From the NCBI GenBank assembly GCA_964498785.1, contig CAZCJL010000005.1, forward strand, positions 60,729 through 124,728: a DNA stretch of 64,000 bases. Reading direction: 5' to 3'. A model generated the notes under the pieces. It was not told the DNA's origin. It did not search any database and saw only the letters and a list, made by a program, of their open reading frames with translations. This document shows, piece after piece, positions 42,825-52,493 of this stretch; position 1 is the stretch's first letter, and each line of letters begins with the position of its first letter. Position numbers and translations under genes: made by a program. This DNA is from Mariaggregatimicrobium sp964498785 (GTDB lineage: Bacteria > Zhuqueibacterota > Zhuqueibacteria > Thermofontimicrobiales > Thiofontviventaceae).

Positions 42825-44516
42825 GTGAAAACACGAATTTTTGTACTGATTTGTGTCATTTTATCCACAGCAGCATTTTCTCAAATAACGAATGATTTTA
42901 CGGAGCTTGCCAAAAGAAACAGGTATTTAAACTCCGAGATTATTAACCAGCAAACTTCAATGGATTTATCTGTGCTTGATTCTCCGATTGATCCGGATGA
43001 ATACGTTGTCGGACCTGGAGATGGTTTTATTGTACGCGTCGGCGTCGATCCGTCTGCTACTTTTAATGTCTTTGTTTTACCGGAAGGGGAATTACTGATC
43101 CCCACGGTCGGCACGGTCGACCTGCGAAATATTACCTTAACCGAAGCTAAAAAGAGAATCATTGATACTGTCAGAAGCAAATATCCTGCTGCCAATCCTG
43201 ACGTGACGCTTTTCGCTGTTCGTAAATTAAAGGTAACTGTTTCCGGACATGTAGATAAGCCCGGCATGGTAATCGTCACTGCGGCAGACCGTGTATCCGA
43301 CGCGATCCGTTTTGCGAATCTGACACCAGAAGATAAAATCATGGAAGCTGAAGAACCCGTCGTGGAGGAAGCAACAGCCCGGGAAGTGGAAATACCGGTT
43401 GTCGTTAAAAAAGATCCATCCGAACGGCATATTACCCTAACCCGACGAAATGGCGATGTGCAAAAAGTGGATTTGCAGGGATACCTGATTTTTGGCGATA
43501 AAAGCAGAAATCCCTATCTGCGTGAAGGAGATGTAATCTACGTTCCGATTTACGATAAAAATTTACCGACTGTTGAAATACTGGGGGCTGTCCATGAAGA
43601 GGGTGTGAAAGAATTTATTGAAGGCGACCGTGTGCTGGATATTGTCAATCTCGCCCACGGATTCATGTACCACGCAGATTCCTCCAACCTCGAAATCGCC
43701 AGATTTAATCCCGACCATATCACAACGCATCGCATTAACCTGGATTTAACCAAACGCAATGAGAACGGGGAGTATACTGATAATATTCCATTACAAGTAG
43801 ATGATCGGATTTATGTGCGCTATATCCCCCAATATCACCGAAAGAACACCGCCGAGATTCGCGGCGAAATAAAATTCCCTGGTTTTTATACCATTGAACT
43901 CGGAAAAACAAAATTATCCGACATTGTCTGTCAGGCAGGCGGAATTACACAGTATGGTTCATGGAATGATGCATTTATCATTAGACGTATGTATGAAAAG
44001 TCGATTGATTTGGAATATGAGCGGCTGATAGAAGTCCCGTTAGAATCCATGACCGAGGTTGAAAAAGAATATTTCAAATATAAATCCCGGGAAAGAAAAG
44101 GGATTGTCGCCGTCGATTTTGTGAAATTATTTGTGGAAGGCGATTCAACACAGGATGTTTTACTACGTAATGATGATTACATCGAAATACCGATTCGTAC
44201 AAAAATCGTGAAAGTTGTGGGACAGGTCAATCGACCGGGGGTCGTTGCGTTCGAGCCAGGGAAAAATGTAAGCTATTACGTTAAAAAAGTTGGCGGCTAT
44301 GGCTGGAATGCCAATAAATATAAAATTCGGGTCATTCGGTACGATACCGGCGAATGGCTTCATCCCAGGCGAAGTACGATCATCAATATGGGCGATACAA
44401 TTATGGTGCCCGGGAAACAGGAATACGATTACTGGTCAATTTTCCAGGAAGCGCTATCGGCAACGGTTCAGATTGTGTCGTTGATTATTGTTGTGAATAA
44501 TGCGATGAGCAGGTAA
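42825..44516 (+). CDS. Wza-like polysaccharide export protein with four SLBB-type domains
   Basis: A 563-residue outer-membrane export channel protein. The GTG start follows AAAAGG, and a type I signal peptide (1-20, ending AFSQ) lacks a lipobox, unlike classical Wza lipoproteins. The polysaccharide-export domain (about 58-125, YVVGPGDGFIVRVGVDP) is followed by four SLBB-like units (near VTVSGHVDKPGMV, VEILGAVHEEGVKEF, AEIRGEIKFPGFYTI, VKVVGQVNRPGVVAF). An acidic insert lies at about 172-192. The C-terminal helix (FQEALSATVQIVSLIIVV) fits the amphipathic helix that forms the outer-membrane barrel in Wza. It exports the polymer made by this cluster together with the Wzz-like protein next in line. 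Confidence 0.88.
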   Translation: MKTRIFVLICVILSTAAFSQITNDFTELAKRNRYLNSEIINQQTSMDLSVLDSPIDPDEYVVGPGDGFIVRVGVDPSATFNVFVLPEGELLIPTVGTVDLRNITLTEAKKRIIDTVRSKYPAANPDVTLFAVRKLKVTVSGHVDKPGMVIVTAADRVSDAIRFANLTPEDKIMEAEEPVVEEATAREVEIPVVVKKDPSERHITLTRRNGDVQKVDLQGYLIFGDKSRNPYLREGDVIYVPIYDKNLPTVEILGAVHEEGVKEFIEGDRVLDIVNLAHGFMYHADSSNLEIARFNPDHITTHRINLDLTKRNENGEYTDNIPLQVDDRIYVRYIPQYHRKNTAEIRGEIKFPGFYTIELGKTKLSDIVCQAGGITQYGSWNDAFIIRRMYEKSIDLEYERLIEVPLESMTEVEKEYFKYKSRERKGIVAVDFVKLFVEGDSTQDVLLRNDDYIEIPIRTKIVKVVGQVNRPGVVAFEPGKNVSYYVKKVGGYGWNANKYKIRVIRYDTGEWLHPRRSTIINMGDTIMVPGKQEYDYWSIFQEALSATVQIVSLIIVVNNAMSR

Positions 44517-44556
44517 AACGCCCATTAATAATAAAGAGCAAATTGAGGGAAATTTA

Positions 44557-45849
44557 ATGGAACATCAAAAAGCAAGTTTTATTGATTATTTATATCTTAT
44601 CGTAAAATGGCGGAAATTCATCATTGTAAATTTTTTCATTGTCGCGATAATTACAGCCATAATTACATTGGTTGTCCCCAAAAGCTATACGGCGAAAACG
44701 ATTATTCTCCCTCCATCAGATGATGATCAGGGATTCGGACTTTCTCAATTTATTAATGAGTTACCAATGGGAAGTTTCGGAATGTCAGGAATTTCCGAGG
44801 AATCCTATGTGGTTATGGCTATTTTAAATAGTCGAACCGTCATGGAAAGCATTATCAATAAGTTTGATTTGATGAAAGAATTTGATGCTGAAAATATGGA
44901 ATTAGCTGTCGCGCAGTTACGAAATTATGTCCGTATCGAGATCAATGAGGATGGGACCATAAGTCTTTTTGCTTCTGCCAGGACAGGATGGCTGGCAGGT
45001 GAGGAAGAAGAAGACAGGGCGAGACATCTTGCTACTGATATGGCAAATTCGTTCATCACAGAACTTGACAAACTTAATATAGAACTTAAAACAGAGAAAG
45101 CGGGGAATAAAAGATTATACATCGAAAAAAGATATCATGAAAATTTGGCTGATCTTAAGAAAGCAGAAGAAGACTTGAAAGCTTTTCAGGAAAAATATGG
45201 TGTTATTGCTATGCCGGAACAAACCGAAGCCTCGATTCAGGCTGCTGCTGAACTTACCGCGCAAATGTATATTAAAGAGGTAGAAGTCGATGTGTTGAGC
45301 AAATATATGAGCAGTTCTCATGAAGAATTGGTTCGCGCAAAAAGTGAGCTTGCCTCTCTGAGATTGAAATTGAAAGAAATGAAATCCGGTTTCAATGCGG
45401 AAGATAATGTCGGAACAAGTGAGAAATCTGGAGATTTGTTTGTTCCGTTTGATGATGTTCCGGAATTAGGTGTTCAGTATTATCGATTATTTCGCGAGGT
45501 TACTCTACAGGAAAAATTATTAGAATTCCTCTTACCTCAATATGAGCAGGCAAAGATTCAGGAATCAAAGGATACGCCGACAATTCAAGTTTTAGATAAA
45601 GCGGTTCCTCCAATATTAAGATCCAGTCCCAAAAGGGGATTAACAGTCATCGCAATGGGATTAGCCAGTATAATCGTGAGCATGTTGATTGTGTTTACGA
45701 TTGAATATATGCATCGGCTGCGACATGCAAATGCCGACAGATATGAAAAATTAGAGAAATTGTCATTGGAATTAAAAAATGACTACCACAAAGTCATGAA
45801 GAAAGTTAACCGTCGAAAATATCTTCCGGAAGGTCGTGAAGATGAATAA
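44557..45849 (+). CDS. Wzz-type polysaccharide co-polymerase
   Basis: A 430-residue inner-membrane chain-length regulator. Two membrane segments (about 20-40, FIIVNFFIVAIITAIITLVV, and about 368-388, GLTVIAMGLASIIVSMLIVF) flank a periplasmic coiled-coil domain (about 180-345), the PCP layout. No C-terminal tyrosine kinase domain is fused and no separate BY-kinase gene is near. It would set polymer length with the Wzy polymerase and contact the Wza-like exporter. It starts about 40 nt after the exporter gene. C-terminal tail is basic. Confidence 0.87.
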   Translation: MEHQKASFIDYLYLIVKWRKFIIVNFFIVAIITAIITLVVPKSYTAKTIILPPSDDDQGFGLSQFINELPMGSFGMSGISEESYVVMAILNSRTVMESIINKFDLMKEFDAENMELAVAQLRNYVRIEINEDGTISLFASARTGWLAGEEEEDRARHLATDMANSFITELDKLNIELKTEKAGNKRLYIEKRYHENLADLKKAEEDLKAFQEKYGVIAMPEQTEASIQAAAELTAQMYIKEVEVDVLSKYMSSSHEELVRAKSELASLRLKLKEMKSGFNAEDNVGTSEKSGDLFVPFDDVPELGVQYYRLFREVTLQEKLLEFLLPQYEQAKIQESKDTPTIQVLDKAVPPILRSSPKRGLTVIAMGLASIIVSMLIVFTIEYMHRLRHANADRYEKLEKLSLELKNDYHKVMKKVNRRKYLPEGREDE

Positions 45850-45885
45850 AGCCCGCTTCAGGGACTTCAATTATTGATTGAATAA

Positions 45886-47241
45886 ATGGATGCAATTAAC
45901 TATCAGTATAAAATTAGTGAAGAAACCTACAAAAACACTATTTTCAAAATAGCGATCCTTGTCACTGTTATTTTTGAATTAGTTCTGATCTATTTTTTCG
46001 CAGTCAAAAACGCCGGTATTTTAGCCCTGGGATTAATTGCCGGCTTTACTTTTATTATTTCTTCATTTCTCGATCCGCGGATTGGTGTTATTGCCATTGT
46101 AGGATTAGTGTATTCTGACATCGGAACTTTCATAGGATCAGGTATTTTTAGTGCACTATTAATTTATGTATTTATAACTTGGTTACTGAGTTTTATAGCT
46201 AATTCCAAAGAATTGGTAAAGCATAATACGAACATTTATATTGTAATTTTTACATTATTTATTGTAATTTCTATAAGTGTCGCTGAAGTTAATAAATTGG
46301 CCATTGAACAATTCTCTGAATACTTAAAAGCTATCATAATCTATTTTTTAGTGATAAACCTTATTGATTCAAAGAAAGTTATTAAATATATTTATGTTGT
46401 AATAGTAGGCATTTCCACAATACTTGCTCTTTATGCAATATATAAATTTTTTAACAGTGTTCAGGCTGCAATGCGGCTAAGTGTTGGCGAAAGAGATCCG
46501 AACTTATTTGCGATGATCTTATTAACTGCTATACCGATAGCAGTATCTCTTATGAAAAATCAAAGAAATCGTGTGTTGAAATTTATATTTTTCATCATTA
46601 GCATCATAATATCAGCTACAATTTTAATGACTTTTTCTCGAGGAGGAATGATTGCTTTGGGAACAGTCATCTTATGGATCGTTTATAATGAACGAAAAAG
46701 AAAATTTTTCCCAATCGTGTTGATTCTTTTCTTTTGTGCATTAATATATTTTTTCGTGGCACAATTCGGTGAATATAAAGAATTAATTCGTTTAGTTACA
46801 AAAGACAGATCTTTTCTTCAACGTTTACAGCTTTATAAAGGCGGAATTCAAATGTTTCTTTCTAATCCAATTTTCGGAGTTGGATTAGGGAATTTTATTG
46901 TATGGTCAACAAGGTATACTGGATTGGTTATGAGTTTATATGCTCATAATATCTTCTTACATATAGCTGCTGAGACAGGTGTTGGTGGTTTAATCTCTTA
47001 CTGCCTGATTTTGGGAAGCGCCTGGTTTTCTCTTTTTAAAAATCAAAAGATTGCTATTAATATGGATGATTCTAAACTCATAAATTTAATAGTTGGTTTA
47101 AAAATTAGCATGTTCGGTTTTTTTATGGCAGGGATGTTCTTGTCTCAGCATTTAAATAAAGTACTGTGGATTCTCCTGGGTTTAAGCATCGCTTTGAATA
47201 GAATAACTTACGAAATCAAGTCAAATTTACATCCGAATTGA
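45886..47241 (+). CDS. O-antigen polymerase/ligase family protein (Wzy-like)
   Basis: A 451-residue polytopic membrane protein with about 11-12 membrane segments. It has the Wzy_C/O-antigen ligase signature: FSRGGMIALGTV (about 248-259) before a large periplasmic loop and PIFGVGLGNFIVW ... YAHNIFLHIAAETGVGG (about 328-371). In this setting, between Wzz and Wzx, it most likely polymerises undecaprenyl-linked repeat units at the periplasmic face; a ligase role is possible. The gene is visibly more AT-rich than rmlB or serS, as is usual for Wzy genes, which often reflects transfer. Confidence 0.82.
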   Translation: MDAINYQYKISEETYKNTIFKIAILVTVIFELVLIYFFAVKNAGILALGLIAGFTFIISSFLDPRIGVIAIVGLVYSDIGTFIGSGIFSALLIYVFITWLLSFIANSKELVKHNTNIYIVIFTLFIVISISVAEVNKLAIEQFSEYLKAIIIYFLVINLIDSKKVIKYIYVVIVGISTILALYAIYKFFNSVQAAMRLSVGERDPNLFAMILLTAIPIAVSLMKNQRNRVLKFIFFIISIIISATILMTFSRGGMIALGTVILWIVYNERKRKFFPIVLILFFCALIYFFVAQFGEYKELIRLVTKDRSFLQRLQLYKGGIQMFLSNPIFGVGLGNFIVWSTRYTGLVMSLYAHNIFLHIAAETGVGGLISYCLILGSAWFSLFKNQKIAINMDDSKLINLIVGLKISMFGFFMAGMFLSQHLNKVLWILLGLSIALNRITYEIKSNLHPN

Positions 47242-47344
47242 TTGATAAATAGACAGTCTGTTTTTTTCAAAAACTGGATGTCGAAGAAAATGGTACTACA
47301 ATTAAAGTCGTATTGGTCATAGAGGATTTTATCCATTAAAATAT

Positions 47345-48814
47345 ATGAGTCTGAAAATCAAAGCAGTTAAAGGAGTTCAATGGACAACCGCATCCACTAT
47401 CGTTAATGTCGGTACTCAATTTGGCCTAATTGCAATCTTGGCGCACATATTATCACCAGCAGATTTTGGGCTGTTGGCTATGGTGCTGATTATCACGGGT
47501 TTTGCTCAGATATACTCTGATATGGGAATAAGTGCAGCCATTGTTCATCATCAAGATATTACTGACAATGTGTTATCATCTCTCTACTGGCTGAACATTT
47601 TGGTTGGAATAGTTATTTTTTCTATATTAATTTTGATGACACCTCTTGTAATACATTTTTTTAATGAACCGTTACTTAAAAATTTGTATAAACTTTCAGT
47701 ACTTAATTTTTTAATACTTCCAATCGGTCATCAATTTCAGATATTGATGGAGAAAGAATTAAAATTTAGTACGATATGTAAAATTGAAATAGTTTCTGTC
47801 ACATTTAGTCGTACCATTGCAGTTATTTTAGTTTTTTCAGGGGCCGGTGTTTATTCGATTGTATGGGGGCGACTTATTAATACTTTTCTAAGGTCGATTT
47901 CTCTTTTAATAAATGGACTGAAGTTACATCGTCCCTCGTTGCACTTTTCTTTTATAGAGGTTAAGACGTTTTTAAAGTTTGGGCTATATAGAATGGCGCA
48001 ACTCACGCTGGTCTACTTTAGTTCACGATTTGACCAGATTCTAATCGGTAAGATTTTAGGTCCTACATATTTAGGCTATTATACACTTGCTTTTGAGCTT
48101 GTGTTACAACCGCTTAAACGAATAAATCCAATCATTAATCGGGTGTTTTTTCCGGTGTATGCTCGGTTGCAAAAAGAAAATGAAAAGCTGAGAGAAATAT
48201 TTTTCAGGACATTAAAATATCTGGGATTAATAGCCTATCCCATGCTATTTGGCTTAATCGCGCTTGCTAAACCTTTTGTGTTAACCGTTTATGGAGATAA
48301 ATGGCTGGAAATTGTGAATCTGCTACAGGTGTTGGCGCTTGTGGCAGTTGTCATTGTGCATAATAATCCATTCGGTTCAATAATCTTGGCAAAAGGTCGG
48401 GCAGATATTGCATTCCATCTGGATTTGGGTGTTTTAATCGTCAGGGTGATCGCCATCGTACTGACTGTTAAATATGGACTTATTTATGTCGCATTTGGTC
48501 TGTTGGCTGCCAATCTCTTGATCAAATTCGCGAGTTACTTTTTATTTATGAAACCAATGTTGGGATGTTGTCTTTTGGAATATGCTTATAATGCTTTTCT
48601 TGTACCGGTTTTTTATAGTTTTATTATGTGTGTGGGATTGTATATAATTATTCAAATTGTTATGCTTGATGCATTGATAACTCTTGTCGCTGGAATCGTT
48701 GTCGGAGCGATTATTTATTTCTTTGTGCTTCTGATTTTTGAAAGAAGACTTGTATATAAATTTTTTGAATATTTCAGATCAAAAATAAGTTCATTATCAA
48801 CAGCTAATCCTTAA
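47345..48814 (+). CDS. Lipid-linked repeat-unit flippase (Wzx/WzxC-like)
   Basis: A 489-residue MOP-superfamily exporter with about 12-14 membrane segments. The N-terminus (LKIKAVKGVQWTTASTIVNV, ILSPADFGLLAMVLIITGFA) and FDQILIGKILGPTYLGYY (about 228-245) are typical of the WzxC/TuaB branch. It flips undecaprenyl-diphosphate-linked oligosaccharide to the periplasm. Its stop codon overlaps the start of the next glycosyltransferase (TAATG), showing translational coupling. A 103-nt spacer precedes it. Like the Wzy gene it is AT-rich. Confidence 0.86.
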   Translation: MSLKIKAVKGVQWTTASTIVNVGTQFGLIAILAHILSPADFGLLAMVLIITGFAQIYSDMGISAAIVHHQDITDNVLSSLYWLNILVGIVIFSILILMTPLVIHFFNEPLLKNLYKLSVLNFLILPIGHQFQILMEKELKFSTICKIEIVSVTFSRTIAVILVFSGAGVYSIVWGRLINTFLRSISLLINGLKLHRPSLHFSFIEVKTFLKFGLYRMAQLTLVYFSSRFDQILIGKILGPTYLGYYTLAFELVLQPLKRINPIINRVFFPVYARLQKENEKLREIFFRTLKYLGLIAYPMLFGLIALAKPFVLTVYGDKWLEIVNLLQVLALVAVVIVHNNPFGSIILAKGRADIAFHLDLGVLIVRVIAIVLTVKYGLIYVAFGLLAANLLIKFASYFLFMKPMLGCCLLEYAYNAFLVPVFYSFIMCVGLYIIIQIVMLDALITLVAGIVVGAIIYFFVLLIFERRLVYKFFEYFRSKISSLSTANP

Positions 48815-49941
48815 TGCTTGATAGAAAATTAAAAATTTGTCTGATATGCGATACCAGAAGCATCCATTATCAACGCTGGATTCGTGATCTCAAAAAACAG
48901 GGGCATGAATTGTACATTTTTTCCCCATTCCGGGAAACGATTGACCTGGAAAATGTGGCGTTCGTCCCAACGCCAAAGGCGCCTTTTCCATTATTTAAAT
49001 CGGTGAAGACGATTTTAAAGATGTTGTACCGCGTGAAATTAGCGTTTGACATTCGGAAGAAATTGAAAGATATTCAACCGGATTTAGTCCATGCCCATTT
49101 CTTAACGGATTCCGGCTGGATCGGCGCGTGGGTAAATTATCATCCGTTTATCGCAACGGCGCATGGATCGGATGTGTTGGTGCATCCTGTCAAATCGAAA
49201 ATATATCGGTTTGTGGTAGCGCATGTATTAAAGAAAGCGGACAAAGTCATAATTGTCGCACAGCATTTAAAAGACAATCTGGTGAAATTCGGATGCAACA
49301 CTGAGAAAATCGTCACGATTCCAAATTATATAAATCCAAAATTCTTTATCACCGAGTCCGAAATCGATGAGAAGTTCAGCAACTTTGCATCTTCACCAAC
49401 GATCGTGAGCGCCAGAAAATTGGAGCCAATTTACAATGTTGAGACCCTGATTAAAACAGCGCCGATTGTTGTGAACAAATTTCCTGATTGCAAATTTTAT
49501 ATTATCGGGGATGGCGAAAAATATAATATATTAAAATCAATGGTCGATGAACTTAAATTGACAGAGAATTTTCTGTTTACAGGCAAATTAAATCATGATG
49601 AACTGGCAGAATATTTTAAGCAATCGCACATTTACGTTTCAACAGCTCTTTCCGATGGCCTCGCTGTGACGACGATCGAAGGAATGGCTGGCGGAATGAT
49701 TCCTGTTTTGACAAATATTCCGGCGAATCGCGCGCTGGTTCATCATAAAAAGAATGGTTTTCTGTTTGAGTGTGAAAATGAAAATCAATTAGGTGAAAGC
49801 ATTTTACAGGCGATTACCTATACAAAATTAACTCTGGACGCCTGCAAAAAGAATCTGAAATTTGTCGTGGAAAATTTTTCAAGTCAGGTGGTCATTGAGA
49901 AAACTGAACAGGAATACGCGAATTTAATTTATGGAAAATGA
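48814..49941 (+). CDS. Family 4 glycosyltransferase
   Basis: A 375-residue GT-B enzyme. N-terminal domain ICLICDTRSIHYQRWIRDLK, ATAHGSDVLVHPVKS; C-terminal donor domain FYIIGDGEKYNILKSMVDEL (about 229) and SDGLAVTTIEGMAGGMIPVL (about 285), where Asp replaces the first Glu of the usual E-x7-E. The start overlaps the flippase stop and the end overlaps the next glycosyltransferase by 11 nt. It adds one sugar of the repeat unit in the cytoplasm. Donor and linkage are unknown. Confidence 0.85.
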   Translation: MLDRKLKICLICDTRSIHYQRWIRDLKKQGHELYIFSPFRETIDLENVAFVPTPKAPFPLFKSVKTILKMLYRVKLAFDIRKKLKDIQPDLVHAHFLTDSGWIGAWVNYHPFIATAHGSDVLVHPVKSKIYRFVVAHVLKKADKVIIVAQHLKDNLVKFGCNTEKIVTIPNYINPKFFITESEIDEKFSNFASSPTIVSARKLEPIYNVETLIKTAPIVVNKFPDCKFYIIGDGEKYNILKSMVDELKLTENFLFTGKLNHDELAEYFKQSHIYVSTALSDGLAVTTIEGMAGGMIPVLTNIPANRALVHHKKNGFLFECENENQLGESILQAITYTKLTLDACKKNLKFVVENFSSQVVIEKTEQEYANLIYGK

Positions 49942-51244
49942 TACATCTAAAAATGTCCTTTTTATTTCATATTATTTTCCTCCTTCAGGCGGAGGCGGCG
50001 TAAAGCGACCGACAAAATTTGTAAAATATCTGCGTCGATTTAACTGGAATGCCATTGGATTTACAGTGCCGGTGGAGAGCTTGTTTTTACTTGATGAAAA
50101 GCATTTGAATGATTTGCCCGCAGATATCAAAATTATTCGGGCACGGACATTAATATCAAAAAAACAGACGGATAATTTCCGGCTGAAATCGTTAAAAGGA
50201 ACCGCGGTCACCAACAAAAATATAAAAGGACTCAAAAATAAAATTTTATGGAAAATACGGGATTGGTTTTTCATTCCTGATGTACAGATTACGTGGCTGA
50301 TTTTTGCATTGCCAAAAGCATTAAAAGGGATTAAAACGGATAATATTAAAGTAGTATATACGAAGTGTCCGCCATATTCGGTACTTGTATTGGGCGCATT
50401 GCTCAAAATGTTTAAAAAAGTGCCATGGGTGATCGATTTGGCTGATCCCTGGACAACGGCTTCATATAATTATTTTCCGAATCAACACATCAAACGGATC
50501 AATGAAATTATAGAGAAAAAGCTGTTTCGTTTTGCAGATAAAATTATCACTGTCGCGGATAATATTGTGGATGACTACAGAATTAAATATCCGGATCTTG
50601 ATTATTCCAAATTTCATGTCATCCCGAATGGATATGACCAGGACGATGTGCATAATTTAAATGCGACACCTTATAGTAAATTTACAATCTGCTATACCGG
50701 GCGACTGGATGTCGGAGGACGGGACCCGGCTAATTTTTTTCAGGCTGTCGCAGCGTTCATCAATGAGCAGCCTGTGGCAAAGGATAATTTGCAAATTCTG
50801 TTTGTCGGAGCCGGCGGAGAATACTGGCAGCCAATGTTGCGGAAAAATGATTTGCAGGATATTGTAAAATTCACCGGGAACGTTTCGCATGATAAATGTA
50901 TTGAATACCAGTTGAAATCACATTTGCTCCTGTTAATTGGCGGTGGAAGCAAATATGAACAAACCGGGAAGATTTTTGAATACATTGTTTTAGAAAAGCC
51001 TGTTCTGGGTTTAATCAGGAGCGATTCTCCGGCCGCAGAAATAATTAATGCCACACAGACCGGAATTGTCATCCCGAATGAAAATCCTGGTGACATTAAA
51101 GAACAAATTGCTTGGTTTTATTCTAAATTTAAAAATAAAGAAAATCTCTGGAGCGGGTGGAAACAGAAAGAAATCAGGCGATATGAATGGGTGAATCATG
51201 CTCATGAGTTAGCTGTTATTTTTGATGATCTGAACCGAATTTGA
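49931..51244 (+). CDS. Glycosyltransferase, GT4-like
   Basis: A 437-residue GT-B protein starting SKNVLFISYYFPPSGGGGVKRP, the common N-terminus of a GT4 subgroup that includes long enzymes. It has WVIDLADPWTT, ADKIITVADNIVDDY, CYTGRLDVGGRDPANFFQA and LQILFVGAGGEYWQPMLRK. The donor-site region (SKYEQTGKIFEYIVLEKPVL) departs from the classical E-x7-E motif, as in that subgroup. It overlaps the previous gene by 11 nt. It probably adds a further sugar to the repeat unit; specificity unknown. Confidence 0.8.
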   Translation: MENDTSKNVLFISYYFPPSGGGGVKRPTKFVKYLRRFNWNAIGFTVPVESLFLLDEKHLNDLPADIKIIRARTLISKKQTDNFRLKSLKGTAVTNKNIKGLKNKILWKIRDWFFIPDVQITWLIFALPKALKGIKTDNIKVVYTKCPPYSVLVLGALLKMFKKVPWVIDLADPWTTASYNYFPNQHIKRINEIIEKKLFRFADKIITVADNIVDDYRIKYPDLDYSKFHVIPNGYDQDDVHNLNATPYSKFTICYTGRLDVGGRDPANFFQAVAAFINEQPVAKDNLQILFVGAGGEYWQPMLRKNDLQDIVKFTGNVSHDKCIEYQLKSHLLLLIGGGSKYEQTGKIFEYIVLEKPVLGLIRSDSPAAEIINATQTGIVIPNENPGDIKEQIAWFYSKFKNKENLWSGWKQKEIRRYEWVNHAHELAVIFDDLNRI

Positions 51245-51311
51245 ATTGATTCACTAAGTTTTATTAAAAATAGTTTGCATAATTAATTAAAAATAATTAT
51301 AATGAGATTTT

Positions 51312-52454
51312 ATGCACATTGTTATTGATGCGCATCTGGCAGTTAAAAAAATTGATGGTATTGCTCGTTACTTAAACGGATTGTTGTCTGAATTGCCGGG
51401 TATTGACCGGTCGATCAACTATACAATTCTTTCTTTACCGGCTGAGCAATCAAGTTTGCCAGAGGAAATTTTTGCGCATTCCAATGTCGGGCGATTTGAA
51501 TTTAATATAATGGGCCCGTCGCCGCGGCAGCATCTGATCACAGGTCGGTTGCTGAACGACCTGAAAGCAGATGTGTATCATCATCCGCAGTACGATTTGC
51601 CAATAGGCGTCAGGGTTCCGGCAGTGATCACGATTCATGATTTAAAATATATTTTTCATGCGGAATTTCTAAGAGACAAAAGCAGACTTAAGCGTTTCTA
51701 TATTAAAAATATTCTTCGGCGTTCATTGAAGGTGGCGAATCAGGTGATCGCTGTTTCAGAAAGCACGCTCACTGATTTGAGAAAAATATCGTCATTTAAT
51801 CTTGATAAAGCATCGGTAATCTATCATGGAATGAATGCGCCGATCACTATCCCGGAGAAAAGTGAGTTTAACTCAATAAATTCCTTTGATATTTCTAAAA
51901 AGTTTATTTTATTTGTAGGTACCCGAAGGCCACATAAAAATATTGAAGGTTTGATACGCGCATTGGCAATTTTACGAAATGAATACAATCATGATGTGGA
52001 TGTGGTTATTGCTGGCAAAGCGTATGCGGATTACACAGAACCTGAACGATGCGCTCACCAGTTGAATGTTGATGAGCATACTCATTTTATTGACTTTGTG
52101 CCTGACGATATTTTGCCTGAACTTTACGCAAAGGCTCAGGTCGTTGCACTCATTTCGTTTTATGAAGGTTTTGGTCTTCCGCTATTAGAGGCAATGGCGT
52201 ATGGAACACCAGCGATCGGTTCAAACGTAAGTTCTATCCCGGAAGTCATTGGTGATGCCGGGCTATTGGTCGATCCGCACGATCCAAATGATGTTGCAGA
52301 TAAAATTCATAGCATTTTAACTGATACAGATTTGAGAAATAAACTCGTACAGAACGGATTGAATCGGGTGCAGCAGTTTACATGGCGTAAGTTGGCTGAA
52401 TCAACGCTGGATGTTTATTTAAAGGCGGGTGGTGAAGCTAATATTTTTTCGTAA
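51312..52454 (+). CDS. Family 4 glycosyltransferase (mannosyltransferase-like)
   Basis: A 380-residue GT4 enzyme. The N-terminal VIDAHLAVKKIDGIARYLNG and ITIHDLKYIFHAEF, with the donor domain FVGTRRPHKNIEGLIRALA (about 200) and YEGFGLPLLEAMAYGTPAIG (about 286), match the subgroup that includes WbdB/MtfB-type mannosyltransferases. The E-x7-E pair is intact. It follows the previous gene by 67 nt and continues the polysaccharide operon. The mannosyl assignment is a guess from resemblance. Confidence 0.85.
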   Translation: MHIVIDAHLAVKKIDGIARYLNGLLSELPGIDRSINYTILSLPAEQSSLPEEIFAHSNVGRFEFNIMGPSPRQHLITGRLLNDLKADVYHHPQYDLPIGVRVPAVITIHDLKYIFHAEFLRDKSRLKRFYIKNILRRSLKVANQVIAVSESTLTDLRKISSFNLDKASVIYHGMNAPITIPEKSEFNSINSFDISKKFILFVGTRRPHKNIEGLIRALAILRNEYNHDVDVVIAGKAYADYTEPERCAHQLNVDEHTHFIDFVPDDILPELYAKAQVVALISFYEGFGLPLLEAMAYGTPAIGSNVSSIPEVIGDAGLLVDPHDPNDVADKIHSILTDTDLRNKLVQNGLNRVQQFTWRKLAESTLDVYLKAGGEANIFS

Positions 52455-52493
52455 TTGGTAAGATAACTATTCCGAAGGATTTAAGGGACATAA